This document shows, piece by piece, positions 1-5,214 of a DNA stretch of 6,746 nt; position 1 is the stretch's first letter, and each line of letters starts with the position of its first letter. The stretch lies in the NCBI GenBank assembly GCA_023416695.1, contig JAEZGY010000007.1, positions 1 to 6,746 on the forward strand, in the 5' to 3' direction. This DNA comes from Bacillota bacterium. Its GTDB lineage: Bacteria; Bacillota; Clostridia; Lachnospirales; Lachnospiraceae. The notes below the pieces were generated by a model. The model saw nothing but the letters and a program-made list of their open reading frames with translations, was not told where the DNA came from and did not search any database. A program made the translations under genes and the position numbers.

Positions 1-49
1 AAGTAAGTTAAAAGAACTTGGATTGTCCCTTAATCTAAGTGACGAATAA
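1..49 (+). CDS. rpoA: RNA polymerase alpha subunit, C-terminal end only (partial)
   Basis: Only the last 15 codons are present, read from base 2 to a TAA at 47-49, encoding SKLKELGLSLNLSDE. The KELGLSL-type ending is typical of the C-terminal domain of the RNA polymerase alpha subunit in Firmicutes, and rpoA directly precedes rplQ in nearly all bacteria. The stop is 16 nt upstream of the rplQ start, so the two genes are co-transcribed and probably translationally coupled. The assignment rests on the short tail plus gene order. The catalytic and dimerisation parts lie outside the window. Confidence 0.85.
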   Translation, partial: SKLKELGLSLNLSDE

Positions 50-65
50 TTAAGGAGGTAAGCAA

Positions 66-602
66 ATGGCAGGCTATAGAAAACTTGGAAGAACTTCCAG
101 TCAGAGAAAGGCTTTGATCAGAAACCAAGTAACTAATCTGTTATATAACGGAAAAATTGTTACTACTGAAGCAAAAGCCAAAGAGATTCGTAGAGAAGCT
201 GAGCACCTAATTACTTTAGCTGTAAGAGAAAAAGACAACTTTGAAACTGTTACAGTAACTGCTAAGGTTGCTCGTAAAGATAAAGATGGTAAAAGAGTGA
301 AAGAGGTTGTTGACGGCAAGAAAGTAACTATTTTTGACGAAGTTCAAAAAGAAGTGAAAAAAGACAATGCGTCTAGATTACATGCTAGAAGACAAATGCT
401 TAAAGTTCTTTACCCTGTAACTGAAGTTCCAACTGAAGCAGCTGGTAAGAAAAAGAACACTAAGTCTATCGATATGGCTGAAAAGCTTTTCACTGAAATC
501 GCTCCTAAGTATGCTGACCGTAAAGGTGGTTACACTCGTATCGTTAAGATCGGACCACGTAAAGGTGACGCTGCTTTGGAAGTTTTAATTGAATTAGTTT
601 AA
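66..602 (+). CDS. rplQ: 50S ribosomal protein L17, enlarged form with internal insertion
   Basis: L17 is a structural protein of the large ribosomal subunit. Family hallmarks are the N-terminal MAGYRKLGRTSSQRKAL (residues 1-17), TTEAKAKEIR (33-42), LHARRQ (105-110) and the C-terminal GGYTRIVKIGPRKGDAA (154-170) ending in IELV. At 178 residues it is clearly longer than the usual 115-130. The excess is mainly a lysine-rich block of about 45-48 residues (roughly 56-103) between the ITLAVRE helix and LHARRQ, plus a short expansion near 119-134. Both junctions stay in frame and there is no internal stop, so this is a genuine longer variant and not a frameshift. The ATG is fixed by AAGGAGGT at 52-59, 6 nt upstream. 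It is the last gene of the upstream ribosomal operon, and a terminator follows 12 nt after the stop. Confidence 0.97.
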   Translation: MAGYRKLGRTSSQRKALIRNQVTNLLYNGKIVTTEAKAKEIRREAEHLITLAVREKDNFETVTVTAKVARKDKDGKRVKEVVDGKKVTIFDEVQKEVKKDNASRLHARRQMLKVLYPVTEVPTEAAGKKKNTKSIDMAEKLFTEIAPKYADRKGGYTRIVKIGPRKGDAALEVLIELV

Positions 603-614
603 TTAAAATAGAGT

Positions 615-645
615 AAACCTTCCTGGGTAACCAGGAAGGTTTTTT
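615..645 (+). terminator. Rho-independent terminator of the rpoA-rplQ operon
   Basis: A 12-bp perfect stem (615-626 with 631-642), core ACCTTCCTGG/CCAGGAAGGT, is closed by a GTAA (GNRA-type) tetraloop at 627-630. It runs into a T tract at 640-645. It lies 12 nt after the rplQ stop, the expected place to end the ribosomal operon. The stem, stable loop and U tract make this a textbook intrinsic terminator. Confidence 0.95.
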
Positions 646-671
646 AGTTATTGCATTCTAATCTGGAGCTT

Positions 672-693
672 TTCGTACCAGATGCTCTACCAG
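672..693 (-). other. Possible degenerate tRNA-Arg(ACG)-like fragment
   Basis: Read on the minus strand, this stretch gives CTGG, TAGAGCATCTGG and TACGAA in succession. From memory of tRNA-Arg genes with anticodon ACG, this follows the order D-loop end, D-stem 3' arm, anticodon-stem 5' arm and anticodon loop (CTACGAA), with two single-base gaps. The rest of a tRNA is absent: there is no acceptor stem and no T arm. It could be a relic of a tRNA gene or of an integration event, or a chance resemblance. Confidence 0.3.
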
Positions 694-697
694 AAAG

Positions 698-732
698 AAA
701 AAAAGGGGAACTAGATAAATCAACAGTTCCCC
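698..732 (-). terminator. Intrinsic-terminator-like hairpin facing the minus strand
   Basis: GGGGAACT (705-712) and AGTTCCCC (725-732) form a perfect 8-bp stem around a 12-nt loop. On the minus strand the stem is followed directly by seven T residues (the A run at 698-704) and then CTTTC. That is the layout of a rho-independent terminator for leftward transcription. On the plus strand the sequence after the stem is TCATACT, so it would not terminate rightward transcription. No minus-strand gene lies just upstream of it, which makes its purpose unclear. Confidence 0.6.
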
Positions 733-743
733 TCATACTATCC

Positions 744-772
744 TTGCATTTAGAAGGAAGATAACGTAAAAT
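744..772 (+). promoter_or_regulatory. Candidate sigma-A promoter for the ecfA1-ecfA2-ecfT-truA operon
   Basis: TTGCAT (744-749) and TAAAAT (767-772) are separated by exactly 17 nt. The -10 matches consensus at 5 of 6 positions and the -35 at 3 of 6. Transcription would start near 779, giving an untranslated leader of about 60 nt before the ecfA1 ATG at 840. The rplQ terminator upstream makes a separate promoter necessary, and this is the best candidate seen in the spacer. Confidence 0.55.
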
Positions 773-806
773 ATAGCATAAGGCTTAAAGTGCCTGGATA
801 GCATAA
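773..806 (+). repeat. 9-nt direct repeat ATAGCATAA around the predicted ecf transcription start
   Basis: ATAGCATAA occurs at 773-781 and again at 798-806, with starts 25 nt apart. Between them lies a small inverted repeat, AGGC (781-784) and GCCT (792-795). The first copy abuts the predicted -10 box and the second lies in the early leader. The arrangement could bind a regulator or could be a chance duplication in AT-rich DNA. Confidence 0.4.
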
Positions 807-839
807 ACTGTGACTAGAGAAAGAGAGAATAGTAGTCAT

Positions 840-1694
840 ATGAACATTATAAAATCTGAAAATTTGATACATGAATATATACGTCTAGATGAAGAAGGAA
901 AGGTAGAGTCTGTTACAAAGGCAGTGGATGATGTGTCTTTGGAGGTAGAAGAGGGATCCTTTATTGCCATTCTAGGTCACAATGGTTCTGGTAAATCTAC
1001 TTTTGCCAAGCATCTGAATTCTATCCTAGTTCCAACAGAAGGAACAGTATGGGTAGATGGAATGGATACCACAGATGAGAAGCATCTTTGGGACATTAGG
1101 CAGACGGCTGGAATGGTATTTCAAAATCCGGACAACCAGATTATCGCCACTGTAGTGGAAGAGGATGTAGGGTTTGGGCCAGAAAACTTAGGTGTTCCAA
1201 CAGATGAAATATGGGTTCGAGTAGAGGAAGCGCTTAAATCTGTTGGCATGTATGAGTATAGAACCCATTCCCCTAATAAACTATCTGGTGGTCAGAAGCA
1301 AAGAGTTGCTATCGCTGGAATTATGGCTATGAAGCCTCGTTGCATCGTGTTAGATGAGCCAACTGCCATGTTAGACCCTAATGGCCGTAAAGAGGTTCTA
1401 AAGACCGTAAGGAAGCTCAATAAGAAAGAGAAGGTTACTGTAATTTTAATCACCCACTACATGGATGAAGTAATTGAAGCTGACCGCATCTTTGTGATGG
1501 ACCACGGTAAGGTTGTTATGCAGGGAACTCCAAAAGAGATCTTCAGTCAAGTGGAGACATTAAAGCACTATCGCTTGGATGTGCCTCAGGTAACAGAGCT
1601 AGCCTATGAGCTTAAGAAAGCAGGTCTTTCTTTACCAGACGCTGTGTTAACTAAGGAAGAGCTAATTGAGGAATTGAAGAAACTGCAGGGTTAG
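840..1694 (+). CDS. ecfA1: ECF transporter ATP-binding protein EcfA1 (CbiO family)
   Basis: One of the two ABC ATPases that power ECF-type uptake of vitamins or metal ions. It sits on the cytoplasmic face with EcfA2 and EcfT. In the 284-residue protein the ABC motifs appear in order: Walker A GHNGSGKST (46-54), Q-loop in FQNPDNQ (Q95), signature LSGGQ (148-152), Walker B CIVLDEPT with catalytic E173, D-loop MLDP (177-180) and switch H206. The MLDP D-loop and the C-terminal extension VPQVTELAYELKKAG (248-262) are typical of EcfA1. I chose the ATG at 840 because family members begin MNIIK-like. An in-frame GTG at 810 would add ten non-conserved residues and lacks a Shine-Dalgarno site. Even the ATG has only a weak purine-rich site (GAGAGA, 823-828). 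First gene of its operon; ecfA2 starts 15 nt after the stop. Confidence 0.96.
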   Translation: MNIIKSENLIHEYIRLDEEGKVESVTKAVDDVSLEVEEGSFIAILGHNGSGKSTFAKHLNSILVPTEGTVWVDGMDTTDEKHLWDIRQTAGMVFQNPDNQIIATVVEEDVGFGPENLGVPTDEIWVRVEEALKSVGMYEYRTHSPNKLSGGQKQRVAIAGIMAMKPRCIVLDEPTAMLDPNGRKEVLKTVRKLNKKEKVTVILITHYMDEVIEADRIFVMDHGKVVMQGTPKEIFSQVETLKHYRLDVPQVTELAYELKKAGLSLPDAVLTKEELIEELKKLQG

Positions 1695-1709
1695 GAAAGG
1701 GTAGTACCT

Positions 1710-2570
1710 ATGTCAATAAAGTTAGAGAATGTCAATTATGTATATAGTCCTGGCACTGCTTATGAGAAAAAGGCATTGTCAGAGATTAATCTAGAGATTC
1801 AAGATGGCCAGTTTATTGGTCTCATTGGACACACTGGTTCAGGAAAGTCTACTTTAATTCAACATTTTAATGGATTGATAAAAGCGACTTCTGGGACAAT
1901 CTACGTCAATGAAGAAAACATATATGAAGAAAAGTATTCCATGCGGGAATTAAGAAGTAAGGTTGGCTTGGTGTTTCAGTATCCAGAGCATCAATTATTT
2001 GAGACGACGATTTTAAAGGATGTTATGTTTGGACCAACCAATTTAGGATTACCAGAACAAGAGGTTCTTTACCGAGCACAAGAGGCATTAGCCCAAGTAG
2101 GGATAGGACCTGAGTTATATCATGTGTCTCCCTTTGAGTTGTCTGGTGGACAAAAGAGAAGGGTAGCCATTGCAGGAGTTCTTGCTATGCATCCTGAGGT
2201 ACTGGTATTGGATGAGCCTACTGCAGGACTTGATCCCATGGGAAGAGATGAAATTCTTGGTGAAATTGAGAAGCTTCATAAGGACAGAAATATTACGATT
2301 ATTTTAGTGTCCCATAGCATGGAGGATGTAGCACGGTATGTACAGCGCATCATTGTGATGAACAAGGGAGCTGTAGCTATGGATGGTAAACCAGCGGATA
2401 TCTTTTTTAGATATAAAGAATTAGAGCAAATGGGACTAGCCGCTCCACAGGTTACTTATATTATGCATGAGTTAAAGGAAAGTGGTATCCCAGTTGATCC
2501 TAAGGCTACCACAATTAGTGAAGCAAAAAAGGATATTCTAGCTTGGGCGAGGTCCACCGGAAGACTGTAA
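1710..2570 (+). CDS. ecfA2: ECF transporter ATP-binding protein EcfA2 (CbiO family)
   Basis: The second ATPase of the ECF energising module, which pairs with EcfA1 and drives EcfT. It has 286 residues, the usual length. Visible motifs are Walker A GHTGSGKST (40-48), Q-loop FQYPEHQLFE (Q90), signature LSGGQ (144-148), Walker B VLVLDEPT with catalytic E169, D-loop AGLDP (172-176) and switch H202. The FQYPEHQLFE stretch and the GLDP D-loop separate it from its neighbour EcfA1, which has FQNPDNQ and MLDP. The C-terminal part contains APQVTYIMHELKESGI, the A2 counterpart of the A1 extension. Its Shine-Dalgarno site GGAAAGG (1694-1700) overlaps the last base of the ecfA1 stop and lies 9 nt before the ATG. 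All catalytic residues are intact. Confidence 0.97.
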   Translation: MSIKLENVNYVYSPGTAYEKKALSEINLEIQDGQFIGLIGHTGSGKSTLIQHFNGLIKATSGTIYVNEENIYEEKYSMRELRSKVGLVFQYPEHQLFETTILKDVMFGPTNLGLPEQEVLYRAQEALAQVGIGPELYHVSPFELSGGQKRRVAIAGVLAMHPEVLVLDEPTAGLDPMGRDEILGEIEKLHKDRNITIILVSHSMEDVARYVQRIIVMNKGAVAMDGKPADIFFRYKELEQMGLAAPQVTYIMHELKESGIPVDPKATTISEAKKDILAWARSTGRL

Positions 2571-2589
2571 GGAAAGATATGGAGCAATT

Positions 2590-3402
2590 ATGATAAGAGA
2601 TATAACATTTGGACAATATTATCCAGTAGAATCAGTGATACATCGCCTAGACCCAAGAGTCAAGCTATTAGGTACAATGCTATATATTGTTTCCTTATTT
2701 TTATTTGATTCCTTTGCAGGCTATGCTGTTGTACTGGTGTTTTTAGCTACAATAATTAAGCTATCAAAAGTGCCCTTTAAACACATAGTTAAGGGGCTAA
2801 AAGCAGTGGTATTCTTAGTGTTATTTACAGTGATTTTTAATATGTTAATGACTCCAGGTAATACTGTATTAGTGAAGTTTTGGGTGATTACCATCACCCT
2901 AGAGGGAGTGCTACAGGCAACCTTTATGGCTTTAAGGATTATGCTACTGATTATTGGTAGCTCTCTCATGACCTATACCACCACTCCAAATGGATTAACA
3001 GATGGTTTAGAGACAGGCTTGTCGCCACTAAAGAAAATTAAGATTCCTATTCATGAGATCGCTATGATGATGTCTATTGCCTTACGGTTTATTCCTATTT
3101 TATTAGAAGAAACGGATAAGATTATGAAGGCTCAGATGGCAAGAGGTGCTGATTTTGAATCCGGTGGATTAATTAAAAAAGCTAAATCTTTGATTCCTCT
3201 TTTAGTGCCACTATTTATCTCTGCCTTTCGTCGTGCTACAGATTTAGCAATGGCCATGGAGGCAAGGTGTTATAATGGAGGCAATCATCGTACTAAGATG
3301 AAGCCATTACACTATAAGAAAAGGGATGCATTTGCCTATCTCACCATAGTGTTTTATTTGGCACTCCTAATTGTGCTGAATATTCTCATACCATGGTTTT
3401 AG
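2590..3402 (+). CDS. ecfT: ECF transporter transmembrane scaffold protein EcfT (CbiQ family)
   Basis: The membrane scaffold that links the EcfA1-EcfA2 ATPases to a substrate-binding S component. It has 270 residues, a normal length. The family opening YYPVESVIHRLDPRVKLLG is at 10-28. Hydrophobic segments lie at about 27-56, 72-88, 98-130, 158-172, 201-213 and 247-268. The two cytoplasmic coupling motifs are visible: ARG at 184-186 (in QMARGADFE) and a second copy reading ARC at 225-227 (in AMEARCYNGG), where ARG is the textbook form. The ARC version is, to my recollection, common in this family. No S component is encoded beside it, which fits a shared (group II) module. ATG 2590 is preceded by GGAG at 2581-2584, and the gap to ecfA2 is 19 nt. 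Confidence 0.96.
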   Translation: MIRDITFGQYYPVESVIHRLDPRVKLLGTMLYIVSLFLFDSFAGYAVVLVFLATIIKLSKVPFKHIVKGLKAVVFLVLFTVIFNMLMTPGNTVLVKFWVITITLEGVLQATFMALRIMLLIIGSSLMTYTTTPNGLTDGLETGLSPLKKIKIPIHEIAMMMSIALRFIPILLEETDKIMKAQMARGADFESGGLIKKAKSLIPLLVPLFISAFRRATDLAMAMEARCYNGGNHRTKMKPLHYKKRDAFAYLTIVFYLALLIVLNILIPWF

Positions 3403-3414
3403 GAGGTAGAGAAA

Positions 3415-4170
3415 ATGAAGCGTGTAAAGTTAACAGTGGCTTATGATGGAACTGCTTATTGTGGCTGGCAGATACAGCCCAATGCAGTAACCATAGAGGG
3501 ACTTCTTAACGATGCTCTTACAAGTCTACTTGGAGAACCTATTTCTGTCATCGGTGCTAGTCGCACGGATTCTGGTGTACATGCCATGGGGAATGTAGCT
3601 GTTTTTGATACGGAGTCTAGAATTCCAGGAGAGAAGTTTTCCTACGCATTGAACCAAAGGCTACCAGAGGATATTCGCATTCAAGCATCCTGTGAAGTGC
3701 CTTTGGATTTTCACCCACGAAAAGTGAAATGTAGTAAGACCTATCAGTATCGTGTTGTAAATAGTCAATTTCCGAATCCTATGAAGCGTCTTTATGCTCA
3801 TTTTGTCTATTATGATTTAGATGTGGAAAAGATGCAGAGAGCAGCCAATTATTTAGTTGGAGAGCATGATTTTAAGAGCTTTTGCTCTATTCATACCCAA
3901 GCTAAGGAAACAGTTCGAACAATATATTCCGTGGATATCACTAAGGACATGCAAGAAGTCATTATAACCATTCGGGGAAATGGGTTTTTATATAATATGG
4001 TGAGAATTATTGCAGGTACCTTAATACAGGTCGGGTTAGGGATGAAAGAACCCGATGAGATACAAAAGATTCTTCAGGCGAAGGACCGTGAGATAGCCGG
4101 GCCAACAGCACCAGCCTGTGGGTTAAGCTTACTTCAGATCGATTACGAGGAGCTTAAGAAAGAATCTTAG
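3415..4170 (+). CDS. truA: tRNA pseudouridine(38-40) synthase TruA
   Basis: Converts uridines 38, 39 and 40 of the tRNA anticodon arm to pseudouridine in the cytoplasm. At 251 residues it has the normal family length. The N-terminal strand VAYDGTAYCGWQ (8-19) and the catalytic motif ASRTDSGVHA (48-57) with active-site D52 are present. So are the tRNA-binding stretch RGNGFLYNMVR (187-197) and the C-terminal GPTAPACGLSL (229-239). The Shine-Dalgarno site AGGAGG (3401-3406) overlaps the ecfT stop codon TAG (3400-3402), so translation of the two genes is probably coupled. truA beside the ecf genes is a recurrent Firmicutes arrangement. Seven-base inverted repeats AGCTTAA (4151-4157) and TTAAGCT (4179-4185) straddle the stop codon but have no T tract. 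Confidence 0.97.
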   Translation: MKRVKLTVAYDGTAYCGWQIQPNAVTIEGLLNDALTSLLGEPISVIGASRTDSGVHAMGNVAVFDTESRIPGEKFSYALNQRLPEDIRIQASCEVPLDFHPRKVKCSKTYQYRVVNSQFPNPMKRLYAHFVYYDLDVEKMQRAANYLVGEHDFKSFCSIHTQAKETVRTIYSVDITKDMQEVIITIRGNGFLYNMVRIIAGTLIQVGLGMKEPDEIQKILQAKDREIAGPTAPACGLSLLQIDYEELKKES

Positions 4171-4216
4171 GGGAGCCTTTAAGCTAGAAATAGAAGCATA
4201 AGAGGGGGATGTCATA

Positions 4217-5146
4217 GTGATAAAGAGAAAACTAGTAAAAAAAAGTTTGGGACTAGCAGTATTTTTTATAATATTGATAGTAGCCACCACATTACTGTGT
4301 ATCTTTACACAGAGTCCATACAAACAACTTTCTTTTCAAATACATGATTTTGAATATAATTCAGAAACTGGAACAGGCTACAATATGCTAGGGGAGGATG
4401 GAACCATCTATACCATAGCCCCAGAATGTAGGAGTGAGTTCGCTGCTTCAGAATTCGTATATGATACCTTATATAATGATGAAGTAACGGTGTATGTAAA
4501 TAAAGCTGTAGACAAAGCTAGTAAGGCTATATTAGTATATGGGGTCCAGTGTAATGGGACAGTATATTTAGAACTGAAAGAAACTGGGGTTAACCTTTGG
4601 TGGATCTTTGTAGTCATTGGATTCTTCCTTATTGTGGTGGCCATTGTAAAAGCCCTTCAGTTAGTGAAAGTCACTGGGTGGCAGACCTTATGGGCTGTTA
4701 GAAGATATGTTATTATCCTATATGATAAGTCGGGAGATCTTCTACTTGTACCATGCAGCACCACCAGTTATTTATACCCCAATGTAGAAATGATGGGCTC
4801 TTTCTATGCGGTAAGTCGAGTTCAAGCAAGGGAGGGCTTATGGGAATATTTAGACAAAGCATTTGATGAGTGCTATGGGAATCTTGCCAATCCATCCAAG
4901 CTAGAACTATTGTTAAAGAATACTTATGGTGTTCGTTCCCTAAAGGATTTTCTTCAGTATCAAAAGATTCTCTATGTTGTATGGGATGAGAACGATGGAT
5001 ACTTCCTGAGAAAGATGAAAAGTGTATTATTGGCACCGGAGCAGAATGTGTATGAAATTGTCACAGAAGGAAAGCATTTGCACAATGAGGTCAGTAGAGA
5101 AGAGATAGTTACTTCTATACTGGCAGAAACAAACGGGAAACAGTAA
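4217..5146 (+). CDS. Unrecognised membrane protein: two transmembrane helices, outer beta domain, large cytoplasmic C-terminal domain
   Basis: I do not recognise a named family. The 309-residue protein has a basic N-terminus (KRKLVKKS) and a first hydrophobic helix at about 11-31. A beta-rich segment follows (about 36-122) with two cysteines (C71, C112). A second helix lies at 127-150, then a cytoplasmic domain of about 155 residues. The outer part (EDGTIYTI, NDEVTVYVNK, NGTVYLEL) recalls small anchored beta domains of uncharacterised Firmicutes membrane proteins, loosely DUF3592-like; this is an impression, not an assignment. The C-terminal domain opens with YVIILYDKSGDLLLVP and shows no catalytic motif I can name. 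The start is GTG, supported by GAGGGGG at 4202-4208. An ATG at 4209 hits a stop after two codons. The gene follows truA by 46 nt without a visible promoter, so it is probably the last gene of the operon. Confidence 0.85.
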   Translation: MIKRKLVKKSLGLAVFFIILIVATTLLCIFTQSPYKQLSFQIHDFEYNSETGTGYNMLGEDGTIYTIAPECRSEFAASEFVYDTLYNDEVTVYVNKAVDKASKAILVYGVQCNGTVYLELKETGVNLWWIFVVIGFFLIVVAIVKALQLVKVTGWQTLWAVRRYVIILYDKSGDLLLVPCSTTSYLYPNVEMMGSFYAVSRVQAREGLWEYLDKAFDECYGNLANPSKLELLLKNTYGVRSLKDFLQYQKILYVVWDENDGYFLRKMKSVLLAPEQNVYEIVTEGKHLHNEVSREEIVTSILAETNGKQ

Positions 5147-5155
5147 TGGAATAAT

Positions 5156-5207
5156 TGATAAAGATAGGGCTGCAGCGCTAGATAATTAGTGTGCGGCCCT
5201 ATTATCA
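5156..5207. terminator. Long imperfect hairpin, probable bidirectional terminator between convergent genes
   Basis: ATAGGGC (5164-5170) pairs with GCCCTAT (5196-5202). The stem continues inward through TGCA/TGCG with one G-U pair, a bulged G at 5175, and CGCTA/TAGTG around a 6-nt loop (5181-5186). An outer TGATA/TATCA arm adds pairing with a 3-nt bulge. It lies 9 nt after the plus-strand gene stop and 7 nt after the degV stop. Neither flank has a clean T run, only the T-rich CTTTATC on the minus strand and TATCATG on the plus strand. Termination is therefore likely but may be partial. Confidence 0.65.
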
Positions 5208-5214
5208 TGAATTC

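Noticed and set aside
698..732. The same hairpin as a plus-strand attenuator or riboswitch for ecfA1
   Set aside because: The predicted ecf promoter lies downstream of it, and no T run follows on the plus strand. I recognise no riboswitch consensus in the spacer.
810..839. GTG-initiated 10-residue N-terminal extension of EcfA1
   Set aside because: It has no Shine-Dalgarno site, and the added residues do not resemble the family. The usual EcfA1 start MNIIK-like is at 840.
4151..4185. Inverted repeat AGCTTAA/TTAAGCT as a terminator after truA
   Set aside because: The stem is AT-rich with a 21-nt loop, has no T tract after it, and a well-placed downstream gene follows. At most it is a weak processing or pausing structure.
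4736..5056. Nudix-like fold in the C-terminal domain of the unrecognised membrane protein
   Set aside because: The opening YVIILYDKSGDLLLVP looks like a first strand pair of that fold, but the Nudix box with its conserved G, RE and EE residues is absent.
4371..5208. Minus-strand open frames of 78-107 codons overlapping the membrane-protein gene
   Set aside because: They are shadows of the plus-strand gene, lack ribosome-binding sites, and have compositions unlike real proteins.
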